A DNA stretch of 45,429 nucleotides from JAAZPT01 sp034180455. GTDB lineage: Bacteria > Bacillota > Clostridia > Christensenellales > Aristaeellaceae. How positions within the stretch are numbered: the stretch's first letter is position 1; each line of letters begins with the position of its first letter. Shown in pieces: positions 23,236 to 31,656 of the stretch. Made by a program: the position numbers and the translations under genes. The stretch is from assembly GCA_034180455.1 (NCBI GenBank), contig JAXFOG010000023.1:1-45429 (forward strand). The letters are read 5' to 3'. The notes below the pieces were generated by a model, which worked only from the letters and a program-made list of their open reading frames with translations, was not told where the DNA came from and did not search any database.

Positions 23236-24048
23236 ATGCAAGCGAAGATGCTAGCGACACTATTTTATCAGGTATGTTTGATACCCATAGCAGTGTATGA
23301 AAAGGGTGTCTGCGTATTTACTGAAAATAGGAATAGCGCAAGCCTAATAATATCTGGAGATGATCCTTTATCAGAGCTGGAAGCCGATACATCTGTGCTT
23401 AATGTGCCGCAGCTGCTGAGCTCTGTATGGAATGAGCACTTTATATTTTTAAATGCTGGCAGAGATATTTGGTTTATGGCAGGGCCCTTTAGCATAGGTG
23501 CTATGGATGCTACCTTGATAAAAAGCACGAAAAAAAGACTATATCCAATAAAGCGATCAACACAGCTATCTAAGTATCTTGAATCACTAACTGTGCTAAG
23601 CGAGGAGCGTGGCTACTATATAGGGCAACTAATGAAAAAGCTTTTTGCGCAAGAATCCTTTGAAAAGCTTACAGATTCCAATGAAAGCGATGCTATGCTG
23701 CTGCAAGCTAGACAAAAGAAAAATTACAGCATACATGTAAAGCAAGCAATTCGCTATATAGACGAGCATCTTAAAGAATACTTGAGCGCAAAAAAGATAG
23801 CTGCCTCCACCAATGTAAATAAGGACTATCTATCCACTCTGTTTAAAAAGGAAACGGGAACAGCGATGATGGTATATATACAAAAAAGGCGCTCTGAGGA
23901 AGCATGTGAGCTATTGAAAAACACAGGTCTATCTATAAAATACATAGCAAAAAAGTTTCAATTTTCTTCTGCATCACATTTTGCAAGCGTATTCAAAAAG
24001 CATTTTAGAATTACACCAATAGAGTATCGCAAAAAGGAGTTTAGATGA
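23236..24048 (+). CDS. AraC-family transcriptional activator
   Basis: The 270-residue protein has an N-terminal ~150-residue sensory domain and a C-terminal double helix-turn-helix (residues ~170-268). The latter is recognisable by ISIHVKQAIRYIDEHLKEYL-like spacing, AASTNVNKDYLSTLFKKETG and FSSASHFASVFKKHFRITPI followed by EYRKK. It starts at ATG 23236 after TATGGAGG. Its stop overlaps the SDR start by four bases (ATGA), so it is co-translated with the lipid-type genes downstream and probably controls them. The sensory domain ligand is unknown. Confidence 0.88.
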   Translation: MQAKMLATLFYQVCLIPIAVYEKGVCVFTENRNSASLIISGDDPLSELEADTSVLNVPQLLSSVWNEHFIFLNAGRDIWFMAGPFSIGAMDATLIKSTKKRLYPIKRSTQLSKYLESLTVLSEERGYYIGQLMKKLFAQESFEKLTDSNESDAMLLQARQKKNYSIHVKQAIRYIDEHLKEYLSAKKIAASTNVNKDYLSTLFKKETGTAMMVYIQKRRSEEACELLKNTGLSIKYIAKKFQFSSASHFASVFKKHFRITPIEYRKKEFR

Positions 24049-24851
24049 AAACTGCATGGGTAAGTGGAGCGTCAAGTGGTCTAGGACTACATATAGCGCT
24101 TGCATTAGAAAAACATGGCTATACAGTGATAGGAGGCGCAAGGAGCTTTGAAAAGGAAAATAGCGCAAAGCCTGAAATATCCTACTGTCTGCCACTTGAT
24201 GTAACAAGTGAAGAAAGTGCACAAAGCTTTGTAAATAAAGCGCTGTCGCTAGCATCTGCGCCATCTGTAATGGTGAATGCTGCGGGGATACTAAACCTAG
24301 GTCCAGCTGAAAACTATACTGAGGACGAGCTTAAAAGCGTGATGGAGGTATGCTTTTTTGGAGCAGCGCGAATGACAAGGCTTGCTTTGCCCTATCTAAG
24401 AAAGACAAAAGGGACGATAGTGAATATGAGCAGCATAAATGGAGTGCTTGCGACACCCTTTGAAGGCGCTTATTCTGCTGCAAAGCATGCGCTTGAAGGC
24501 TTTAGCGAGGCCTTGGCAATGGAAACACACTCCCAAGGGGTAAATGTAATGGTGGTAGAGCCAGGAGATCACAGAGGTGGGCAAAAGCGTTATAGAGCCC
24601 ATGCCAGCAACGTGGACCCCATATACAAAATGGATTATGAAAACACAGTAAGCACCATAGAGCATGATGAAAGGGAGGGCCTTTTTCCTGAAAAGTTAGG
24701 CGAAAAGGTAGCGAAAGCTTTAAATAAAAAGCGCCCTCCATATAGGCTAAAGGTAGCGAGCTTTACACAGCTATTGGCAGTGCGTCTGCATAAAATACTG
24801 CCTCCATCATTATTTTTCAAAATAATGCGCAAATACTATGGAATGAAATAA
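24045..24851 (+). CDS. Short-chain dehydrogenase/reductase, possible 3-keto-sphinganine-type reductase
   Basis: The 268-residue Rossmann enzyme has SGASSGLGLHIA at residues 5-16 for NAD(P) binding, NAAG in strand 4, a catalytic serine in VNMSSING and the catalytic YSAAK (Y143, K147). The family is classical SDR. Its start overlaps the AraC gene and it precedes, by 22 bases, a fused enzyme whose last domain makes alpha-amino ketones. Reduction of that ketone to an amino alcohol, as KDSR does in sphingolipid synthesis, is the natural pairing; that role is inferred. The C-terminal hydrophobic stretch suggests membrane-associated substrates. Confidence 0.85.
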   Translation: MKTAWVSGASSGLGLHIALALEKHGYTVIGGARSFEKENSAKPEISYCLPLDVTSEESAQSFVNKALSLASAPSVMVNAAGILNLGPAENYTEDELKSVMEVCFFGAARMTRLALPYLRKTKGTIVNMSSINGVLATPFEGAYSAAKHALEGFSEALAMETHSQGVNVMVVEPGDHRGGQKRYRAHASNVDPIYKMDYENTVSTIEHDEREGLFPEKLGEKVAKALNKKRPPYRLKVASFTQLLAVRLHKILPPSLFFKIMRKYYGMK

Positions 24852-24873
24852 AAAAATGAAAGAATGAGAAAAC

Positions 24874-27800
24874 ATGAAAATTGATTTAACAGCTCGTTGT
24901 AAAAAGCTTGATGAAAACAAAACTTTTCAGAATTTATTTGAGCTTACCTGCGAGAATCCCTCTGCAATAAGCGCGCTATATATAGACAACGGCGAAGACG
25001 TAAAGCTTTGCTATGCAGATAGCGTAAAAATGACCTATGCCGCTGCAAAGACTTTTAGTGAAGCCTTTGGAGATAGCAATAAGGGGCGTTTTGTGGCAAT
25101 ATCGCTTGATACATGCCCCGAATGGTTTCCGATTTTTTGGGGACTTTTGGCAGCTGGCTACAACGCCTTGCTTTTGGATCCAATGCTAAATGATGAAATG
25201 ACTTCGTTTATGCTAGATGAAGCTGGGGCAGTTGCAATAATTTCAGCCAAAAAGCGCAATCTGGAAACAAATACTCTATATCTTAAAGATATTGATTTTG
25301 CAAGAGATACAGATGGATTTAAGCCCTCATTTGCCGACAAAATAGCTATTTGCACAAGTGGTACTACTGCCACAAGTCGCATATTCGTATATGATCAGAG
25401 TGCAGTATGCGAGCAAGTGCTTAATTCTTTGCTTATTCAAGAAAAAAACACTCGCATAGTAGACGGCGTAAATCGCAGAGCCTTGGCATTTTTGCCTTTT
25501 CACCATGTGTTTGGCTTAGTTGTGAATCTACTATGGGCACACTTTATAGGCTATGAGACAGTGTATCTTAAAAATCGCGCAGCAGAGACTATACTATATA
25601 CATGTAGGCATTTTAATGTTGTATATTTGGCGACAGTGCCTGTGCTTGCAAACTCTTTAAGCACTAGCATACAAAGAAAGCTTGCTCAAGAATCAAGATT
25701 AAAAAGATTCGCATTTAATTTTATGAAATCTCTAAGCATTTTTATACAGAGGATCGCTCCTGAATCTGGTGCAGACTTTGCTAAGAATGTACTGTTTGGA
25801 AAGCTAAACGATCAACTGCTTGGTCGTGATATTGAGTGCATAATTTTGGGAGGGAGCCATACTCCAAATGCTAGTGTTAAAATGCTATCTTCATTGGGAT
25901 ATTTCACTATATGTGGATTTGGACTAACGGAAACAGCAATAACTAGTGTGGAAACATCAAAAAGGCTTGGCGCGCGCATTTCTGGCTCGGTAGGTAGACC
26001 AATGGAAAGCGTGGAATACAAAGTAAACTCTGAAAATTCAAATACTGGCGAGTTACTTATACGAGGCAAGAGCCTACATACTGCTCAATTAAAAGACGGA
26101 AATATGCTACCACCTACTATGGATAAAGACGGCTGGTATGCAACTGGCGACATAGTACGCCTTGAAAAAGGCAATCGTATGTTCATTGAGGGGCGCAGTA
26201 AGGATATTATAGTAAATGAATCTGGCGAAAATATTTATCCTGACGAGATAGAGGATCATTTTCAGGAGCTGAATGGAGTAAATCAAATATGCGTGCTGGG
26301 ATTAAAGCTTAAAAAAGAAAGTACTGATTCCAATGATGAGCTTGGCTATGAAGATATTGCTCTAGTGTTGTCAGTTGGTGATCTATATAGCAATAATGAA
26401 TACCTAAGCCATTTAAACAACCTTGTATATGAGCAGAACTCGCAATTGCCTGTAATGAAAAAAATTACAAGAGTGATTGTTTCACCAGAAAAATTTGATA
26501 TGAGCAACGGGATAAAGGTAAAAAGGCTTGCGCTAAAGAAACGCATAGAAAGCAACTCAATAGAGTATAAGGATTTGGATATGGGCGCTGCAAAAGCTCC
26601 AGATAAAAAACCAGTTGAATTTGCTAATAATAAAGATAAAATGAAAAACGAGATATTGCAAAAGGTATGCAAAGCATACGCAGATACCCTTGGCATAGAT
26701 GAAAAGTCCGTAACTGCAGAATCACACTTTATAGATGATCTAGGTGGGGACAGTCTGCAGCTGCTGAGCGTTATGCTAAAGATAGAGGAGCAATTTGGCA
26801 TAAGAGTAGATGAAGAAGAATATGGACGTTGCATAACAGCAAATAGCATAGCAGATCTTTTAATAGAAAAGATGAATGGCGAGGAAACTTACAACTCGGA
26901 TAGGATAGTAACTCCTATAAGCAGCTTTGAGGAGACCGAGGAATATAAGGCATTTGTAAAGCGTAATGAGCAACTTTTGGGTAGCGGAAAGAAGAATCCC
27001 TACTTTGTTTGTCACGAATCTGCATTGACCGACAAGAGCCTTATGGACGGCAAAATGGTATTGAACTTTGGTTCATACAACTATGTAGGCATGTCGGGGC
27101 GCAAGGAAACAAAGAAAGCTGCCAAGAAAGCCATAGATAAATATGGCACATCTGCATCTGGAAGCAGACTACTAGCTGGTGAAAAAAAGCTGTATCAGGA
27201 GCTAGAAAAAGAAATTGCAGACTGGAAACATTCCGAAGATGCGCTAGTGCTTGTGGGTGGACATTCCACAAATGTTACGATAGTAGGCAATTTCTGTGGT
27301 AAGAATGATTTAATACTATATGATGCACTTGCCCACAACTCCATTGCTCAAGGTTGTCAATTAAGCCGAGCAGAATGTAGAGCTTTCCCTCACAACGATA
27401 TGGATGCATTGGAAAATATACTCAAGATGCACCGTTCCCAATATGAAAAGGTACTTATAATAGTTGAGGGCGCCTATTCTATGGACGGCGATGTAGCGAA
27501 TATTCCCGCTCTTGTAAAGCTAAAGAAAAAATATGCTTGCTTCCTTATGGTAGACGAGGCACATTCTGCCTGTGTACTTGGAAAAACAGGAGGAGGAGTA
27601 GACGAATACTTCCATCTTGAACAAAACGACATAGATATAAAAATGGGCACTTTAAGCAAGGGTCTTGGCGCCTGTGGTGGATATTTAGCTGGCAAAAGAA
27701 GCCTTATAGAATATTTGCGCTATAATCTGCCTGGCTTTGTATTCAGCGTAGGTATAAGCCCACCACTTGCTGCAGCTTGTTTGGAAGCGATAAGGCTACT

Positions 27801-28131
27801 AAGAAACGACCCGTCAATAATTGAAAGATTGCATGAGAACATAGATACTTTTGTAAATGAGGCACATGCAAGAAATATGAATACCTGCCTTGCTGGCGAA
27901 AGTGCGATAATACCAATACTTATTGGTGGAGATGAAGAAGCCTTTATGCTAAGCAATTTGATGAGCGAGCGTGGAGTGTTCGTGCCTCCAGCAGTATATC
28001 CCGCAGTGCCTAGAGGCAAGGCAAGGCTGAGATTTTGCGTAAACAGCGAGCATACAAAAGAGGAGATAATAGAAGCTCTGGATACCTTGCTTGAAATTTG
28101 CAAGGAAAACGGAATAGCTTTGCCTAAATAA
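24874..28131 (+). CDS. Acyl-AMP ligase - acyl carrier protein - alpha-oxoamine synthase fusion
   Basis: The 1085-residue three-module enzyme begins with residues 1-~560, an ANL-superfamily acyl-adenylate ligase. It shows TSGTT at 161-165, FGLTETA near 348, TGD at 424-426, GRSKDIIVNESGENIYPDEI, and the C-terminal lysine region GIKVKR (K548). Residues ~590-665 are an acyl carrier domain with DDLGGDSLQLL (phosphopantetheine Ser627). Residues ~690-1085 are a PLP alpha-oxoamine synthase (serine palmitoyltransferase/KBL/BioF family): FNFGSYNYVGMSG, VDEAHSACVLGKTGGG (D894, H897) and the Schiff-base lysine in TLSKGLGACGG (K929). Together the domains should activate a fatty acid, load it on the ACP and condense it with an amino acid by decarboxylation to a 2-amino-3-ketone. 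The adjacent SDR could reduce that product. The P-loop after TSGTT lacks the usual lysine. Confidence 0.9.
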   Translation: MKIDLTARCKKLDENKTFQNLFELTCENPSAISALYIDNGEDVKLCYADSVKMTYAAAKTFSEAFGDSNKGRFVAISLDTCPEWFPIFWGLLAAGYNALLLDPMLNDEMTSFMLDEAGAVAIISAKKRNLETNTLYLKDIDFARDTDGFKPSFADKIAICTSGTTATSRIFVYDQSAVCEQVLNSLLIQEKNTRIVDGVNRRALAFLPFHHVFGLVVNLLWAHFIGYETVYLKNRAAETILYTCRHFNVVYLATVPVLANSLSTSIQRKLAQESRLKRFAFNFMKSLSIFIQRIAPESGADFAKNVLFGKLNDQLLGRDIECIILGGSHTPNASVKMLSSLGYFTICGFGLTETAITSVETSKRLGARISGSVGRPMESVEYKVNSENSNTGELLIRGKSLHTAQLKDGNMLPPTMDKDGWYATGDIVRLEKGNRMFIEGRSKDIIVNESGENIYPDEIEDHFQELNGVNQICVLGLKLKKESTDSNDELGYEDIALVLSVGDLYSNNEYLSHLNNLVYEQNSQLPVMKKITRVIVSPEKFDMSNGIKVKRLALKKRIESNSIEYKDLDMGAAKAPDKKPVEFANNKDKMKNEILQKVCKAYADTLGIDEKSVTAESHFIDDLGGDSLQLLSVMLKIEEQFGIRVDEEEYGRCITANSIADLLIEKMNGEETYNSDRIVTPISSFEETEEYKAFVKRNEQLLGSGKKNPYFVCHESALTDKSLMDGKMVLNFGSYNYVGMSGRKETKKAAKKAIDKYGTSASGSRLLAGEKKLYQELEKEIADWKHSEDALVLVGGHSTNVTIVGNFCGKNDLILYDALAHNSIAQGCQLSRAECRAFPHNDMDALENILKMHRSQYEKVLIIVEGAYSMDGDVANIPALVKLKKKYACFLMVDEAHSACVLGKTGGGVDEYFHLEQNDIDIKMGTLSKGLGACGGYLAGKRSLIEYLRYNLPGFVFSVGISPPLAAACLEAIRLLRNDPSIIERLHENIDTFVNEAHARNMNTCLAGESAIIPILIGGDEEAFMLSNLMSERGVFVPPAVYPAVPRGKARLRFCVNSEHTKEEIIEALDTLLEICKENGIALPK

Positions 28132-28152
28132 AGCTTAATGAAAAGCGTAAAT

Positions 28153-28178
28153 AAGCACTGGCTATGCCAGTGCTTTTG
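28153..28178 (+). terminator. Intrinsic terminator of the AraC-SDR-fusion operon
   Basis: The stem AAGCACTGGC/GCCAGTGCTT with a two-base loop is followed by TTGCATTA. It is 20 bases past the stop. Confidence 0.75.
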
Positions 28179-28220
28179 CATTATAGTTTGGATTTTTTAA
28201 GCTTTGCACTTAATTTTTAT

Positions 28221-28247
28221 GCAAAAAGAGCATGAATTATCATGCTC
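28221..28247 (-). terminator. Terminator after the permease tail copy
   Basis: The stem GAGCATGA/TCATGCTC is followed on the minus strand by CTTTTTGC. It differs in sequence from the hairpin after the intact permease gene. Confidence 0.6.
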
Positions 28248-28261
28248 AATATCATATTTTA

Positions 28262-28435
28262 TTATAGTTCTTTAATTCTGTATGACCTTAGCGAAATTGT
28301 GAGAGAAACAGCTAGGGCGATAAGCGAAACTGCAGCGAATACTAGCATGATTGTGAGATCGCTTATGGTGGTTAAAAATTCAAGGTTTGGGTGGAAATTT
28401 AGCGAGCTTAGTATTGACGGAAACTAGCATAGACA
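28262..28435 (-). pseudogene. Truncated extra copy of ABC permease gene 3' end
   Basis: This stretch matches 28531-28707 at roughly 93-95% by eye and encodes the last ~55 residues of the permease (LRSYRIKEL ending). Differences are isolated substitutions plus an eight-base loss near 28425. Similarity stops abruptly at both sides. The copy has its own stop codon and its own terminator but no start. Confidence 0.85.
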
Positions 28436-28490
28436 AAGCTTTAAAGCCTACTTGCCCTAACCCTGTTTAGTATATGAAATGGTATGTAAA

Positions 28491-28518
28491 AAAATATCCA
28501 CCTTACTGGTGGATATTT
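28491..28518 (-). terminator. Terminator of the YtrA-type ABC operon
   Basis: The stem AAATATCCACC/GGTGGATATTT is followed on the minus strand by TTTTTTTAC. It is three bases from the permease stop codon. Confidence 0.8.
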
Positions 28519-28521
28519 AAT

Positions 28522-29169
28522 TTATAGCTCTTTTATTCTATATGACCTTAGCGAAATTGTGAGAGAAACAGCTAGGGCGATAAGCGAAACTGCAGCGAAT
28601 ACTAGCGTAATTGTGAGGTCGCTTATGGTGGTTAAAAATTCAAGGTTTGGGCGGAAATTTAGCGAGCTTAGTATGGACGGGCCTATTGAAACTAGCATAA
28701 CAATAGCTATGAACACATATCTGCCTGCGCCCTCGCCAAACTTATTAGTTACAGCAATATACAAAGACACTATAAGAGTGTAGCTACATAGGGAAGCTGC
28801 TATTGCAGCCATGGTGATAGGGCTTAGACTGCTTACTACAAGGGTTTCCAAAGCGTATCCACACACGCAATACAGATAGAAAAGATAGGCTAAAACATAG
28901 CGCTCTATTATCTGCAAATCTCTTGGATAGCCGACTGTGGTGATCATTGCGGCAGCCTTGGGGTACATTTCATCTTGAGAATAGATATGGGAAAGCGTCA
29001 TAACGGATAGCACCATTGTCATACTGATAAGAGTAAGGGCAGCGGGCACTACAACACCTTCCTTTGCTGACACAAAATCAAAGAATAAGGGTATAATAAG
29101 CGCAATAATAAATACTACTATCCATGTTTTTTTGATTATTAAAAAGTCTTTTTTAATTAAATTAAGCAT
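28522..29169 (-). CDS. ABC-2 type permease of YtrA-type operon
   Basis: The ~215-residue protein has six hydrophobic segments and no other domain. It is the membrane partner of the ATPase gene it overlaps. ATG 29169 (MLNLIKKDFLIIKK) is chosen because GGAGG sits seven bases before it. An upstream ATG at 29190 lacks a site. Its 3' end is duplicated just downstream at 28262. GntR/ATPase/permease trios of this kind often respond to cell-envelope stress or peptide antibiotics. Confidence 0.8.
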   Translation of the reverse strand: MLNLIKKDFLIIKKTWIVVFIIALIIPLFFDFVSAKEGVVVPAALTLISMTMVLSVMTLSHIYSQDEMYPKAAAMITTVGYPRDLQIIERYVLAYLFYLYCVCGYALETLVVSSLSPITMAAIAASLCSYTLIVSLYIAVTNKFGEGAGRYVFIAIVMLVSIGPSILSSLNFRPNLEFLTTISDLTITLVFAAVSLIALAVSLTISLRSYRIKEL

Positions 29170-30022
29170 TTTTATCCTCCACATGAGCAAGCATGATATC
29201 CTCTATGTTTGCCTTTTCCGTAACTATACTAGGAATGCTCTTTTGCAAAAGAGAAACCTGCTGCGATACTCCATGAAAGCCATAGTCTGTTTCCTTTAGG
29301 TTCATTATAAGCTTTCTATTTTCGCTATTTAATAAGGATTTATCGCCCTTTACTATGGCAAAGGACTCCATTAACTCATCTTTATCACGAACGAATACTA
29401 TCTTGCCATTATTGATAAACACAATAATATCGGCGAATTTATCAAGGTCTGAGGTGATGTGGGTAGAATAGAATACGCCCTTGCCACCCTGTTTCATAAA
29501 GTCATTAAGTATATCCATAAGCTCGCGTCTTACAAGGGGATCAAGGCCAGAAGTAGGCTCATCCATTATAAGCAACTCTGCATTATGAGAGAGTGCAAGC
29601 GTGAGTGCGAATTTCATCTTCATACCCTTGGAGATAGTGGATATTTGTTGATTTTCATTTAGAGAAAAGCGCTGCATAAGATTGTGATAGGCGACATCAT
29701 CCCAACGGGAATAGGCGCTTGCAACAATGCTTTTCATATCGCACATCTTTAGCGACTCATATAGATAGCCTTCGTCAAATACTACGCCTATTCTATCTTT
29801 AATATATTTTTCATCGCTATCAAAGTTTTTACCAAGCATATATACATTGCCAGCATCCTTTGGCGCAAGGCCTAGCATGGAGCGAATAGTGGTAGTTTTT
29901 CCACTGCCATTAAGGCCTATAAATCCCGCTATGCAACCCTCGGGCACAGCAAAGCTCACGTCTTTAAGTGAAAAATCCTGATAATTTTTATTAAGGCCTG
30001 ATACTTCTATTACATTATTCAT
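29162..30022 (-). CDS. ABC transporter ATP-binding protein
   Basis: The ~286-residue ATPase has Walker A GLNGSGKTTT near residue 37, a degenerate signature ISKGMKMKF instead of LSGGQ, and Walker B LLIMDEPTSGLDP. The His switch lies in STHITSDL. The degenerate signature is common in bacitracin-type/YtrB exporters. ATG 30022 is preferred (GGAGG seven bases upstream) and overlaps the regulator's stop by one base (TGATG), indicating coupling. The C-terminal ~70 residues are an extension after the nucleotide domain. Confidence 0.9.
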   Translation of the reverse strand: MNNVIEVSGLNKNYQDFSLKDVSFAVPEGCIAGFIGLNGSGKTTTIRSMLGLAPKDAGNVYMLGKNFDSDEKYIKDRIGVVFDEGYLYESLKMCDMKSIVASAYSRWDDVAYHNLMQRFSLNENQQISTISKGMKMKFALTLALSHNAELLIMDEPTSGLDPLVRRELMDILNDFMKQGGKGVFYSTHITSDLDKFADIIVFINNGKIVFVRDKDELMESFAIVKGDKSLLNSENRKLIMNLKETDYGFHGVSQQVSLLQKSIPSIVTEKANIEDIMLAHVEDKNA

Positions 30023-30399
30023 CAAAGTTCCTCCTCATAGAGAATATCCATCATGGCGCAAAGCTCTTCCTTGCTTATACGAAGGCTTTTTGCAGTGTTG
30101 ATAAGCTCCTCCATCTGGAGCTCCACTGCCCTACGCTTGGCATCTTTCAAAAGTTCAATATTACCCGCTGAAACAAATGTGCCAAGCCCAGCTTGACTTA
30201 CCACAAAGCCCTCTGCCTCAAGGTCGCTATACACGCGCCGAATTGTAAGCACGCTTACTTGTAGATCGCTTGCGAATGCTCTTATAGAGGGGAGAGCGTC
30301 TCCCTCCTTTAGCTCTTCTCGCAATATACACTCCTTTATTTGATCTTCGATCTGCTTGTAAAGTGGCGTATTGGAATTGTTTGATACTAGTATATTCAT
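30022..30399 (-). CDS. GntR-family (YtrA subfamily) regulator
   Basis: The ~125-residue protein has a winged helix N-terminus (YKQIEDQIKECILREELKEG, ALPSIRAFASDLQVSVLTIR) and a short C-terminal dimerisation helix pair, the YtrA layout. ATG 30399 is nine bases after AAGGGGC and is the better start; an ATG at 30405 is too close. It heads the ABC operon and probably represses it by binding over the promoter at 30435-30463. Confidence 0.88.
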   Translation of the reverse strand: MNILVSNNSNTPLYKQIEDQIKECILREELKEGDALPSIRAFASDLQVSVLTIRRVYSDLEAEGFVVSQAGLGTFVSAGNIELLKDAKRRAVELQMEELINTAKSLRISKEELCAMMDILYEEEL

Positions 30400-30434
30400 T
30401 TGCATGCCCCTTAGTATGATGTTTAAACATACAC

Positions 30435-30463
30435 AGTATACACTATATTAACTTTGATGTAAA
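30435..30463 (-). promoter_or_regulatory. Promoter of the YtrA-type operon
   Basis: On the minus strand TTTACA (30458-30463), a 17-base spacer and TATACT (30435-30440). The region TAGTGTATACTGTGTATG over the -10 is partly palindromic, like known YtrA operators. Confidence 0.65.
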
Positions 30464-30503
30464 TAGTTTTTTTAAAAAAATATAAAAAATTTTTTGTAAA
30501 ATA

Positions 30504-30530
30504 AAAAAGCTCGGATTAGCGAGCTTTTTT
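30504..30530. terminator. Bidirectional terminator
   Basis: AAAAAAGCTCG/CGAGCTTTTTT forms a strong stem with T-runs in both directions. It lies three bases from the stop of the SdpI-like gene and ends that operon. Confidence 0.8.
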
Positions 30531-30532
30531 AA

Positions 30533-31177
30533 TCATAATCCTTTTCTGGTATGGAGAAAGAATGAATATATGCTAGGTATTATCCCTGCAAGCATTATTA
30601 TTCCAAATAATACATAATCGGACTTAGGTATATTTAAGAATGTAGTAATTATAAGCAATATGCCAACTATTACCCATACTGTGCCAGCAAGGCGATGAGT
30701 TTTGTTCCAATTTTCTTCATTGGCAAGGGTCCATGGAATCTTTATGCCTATGGTGTAATTCTGCCTTGCCTTTGGCAAGAAGTTGCCTATTATCACAAAC
30801 AATAAGCCTACAAACAAGCCAGCGTACCTACTTATATCAAGAACCACATTCATATTGTACAAGTAGGTAATAGACATGGCAAATAAAGATATACATGGTA
30901 CTATCCACAGCACTAGCCTATATATTTTGTCACTGATGTTTTTCTGTCTTGGGTCTTTTGAAGTAATAAAGGCGCAGAACAATTGCAGAGCAAGCAGCAT
31001 AGATGGAATAGCAAATACCACAAATGCCTTGCTATTAAAGCCATTTGGATCATTATTTGAGCCAAAATGCGTAGCCATTGTATCGGGAAGTTTATTCCAA
31101 AGAAGCAATCCAACCACCATTGGCAAGAGTATTATAATGCTTGTAAGTATAAGCGTTTTTTTATTTTTCTGAATCAT
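30533..31177 (-). CDS. sdpI: SdpI-family immunity-like membrane protein
   Basis: The 214-residue protein has about six helices and the N-terminal DUF1648 signature PMVVGLLLWNKLPDTMATHF followed by GSNNDPNGF. The C-terminal SdpI domain contains NYTIGIKIPWTLANEENWNKTHRLAG, the family hallmark. In Bacillus, SdpI protects against the SdpC toxin and signals to SdpR. No sdpC-like toxin gene is present in the window. It overlaps sdpR by 17 bases. Confidence 0.9.
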   Translation of the reverse strand: MIQKNKKTLILTSIIILLPMVVGLLLWNKLPDTMATHFGSNNDPNGFNSKAFVVFAIPSMLLALQLFCAFITSKDPRQKNISDKIYRLVLWIVPCISLFAMSITYLYNMNVVLDISRYAGLFVGLLFVIIGNFLPKARQNYTIGIKIPWTLANEENWNKTHRLAGTVWVIVGILLIITTFLNIPKSDYVLFGIIMLAGIIPSIYSFFLHTRKGL

Positions 31178-31445
31178 TGCTATTTTCCTCCTTAAGATTT
31201 GCTATCCATAGCATAATGCTCTCAAGTACAGTTACATTAAGCTGATAGTAGATATAGTTTTTTTCCTTTCTTTCAAAAATTAAATCTGCCTGTTTTAGAA
31301 TTTTTAAATGATACGAAATTGTGGCAGCGTTTGTATCAAAATTTGATGCAATATCTCCAGCAGACATTGGCCCAAATTTTAGTAGCTCTAATATCTTGCG
31401 CCTATCTTGATCGGACAGAGCCTTAAAGCTATCTGCAAACGACAT
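31161..31445 (-). CDS. sdpR: ArsR-family repressor (SdpR-like)
   Basis: The 94-residue winged-helix protein reads FKALSDQDRRKILELLKFGP then SAGDIASNFDTNAATISYHL, typical ArsR/SdpR. There are no metal-binding cysteines. It precedes and overlaps the sdpI gene, the known autoregulatory pair, with ATG 31445 and GGAGG upstream. Inverted repeats at its promoter are the probable operator. SdpI at the membrane may titrate the repressor. Confidence 0.9.
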   Translation of the reverse strand: MSFADSFKALSDQDRRKILELLKFGPMSAGDIASNFDTNAATISYHLKILKQADLIFERKEKNYIYYQLNVTVLESIMLWIANLKEENSNDSEK

Positions 31446-31494
31446 CTTGCGCCTCCTTTATTGTTAAGATCTATTTTGATAGTTTTCTATTTTG

Positions 31495-31539
31495 AAATCT
31501 ATCTAATTAGAATTATATCTAAATAGATTTTTTTGTCAA
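31495..31539 (-). promoter_or_regulatory. sdpRI promoter with operator
   Basis: On the minus strand TTGACA (31534-31539), a 16-base spacer and TATAAT (31512-31517). The inverted repeat AAATCTAT...ATAGATTT (31495-31530) encloses the -10. Further AAAATAG-type half-sites follow towards the gene. Confidence 0.7.
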
Positions 31540-31656
31540 CTGTTTTTTTTAAAAATTTTTAAATAAAAAATTCCATTTAAATGGAATTTAATGAGTTTTA
31601 ATTTTTATAAAAATTTGATATAAAAGAAATAGAAATATTTTACGGAGGTAATTATT

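Noticed and set aside
28242..28427. Plus-strand ORF over the permease tail copy
   Set aside because: It lies antisense to the duplicated permease tail, the parent gene has the same shadow at 28559, and it has no ribosome site.
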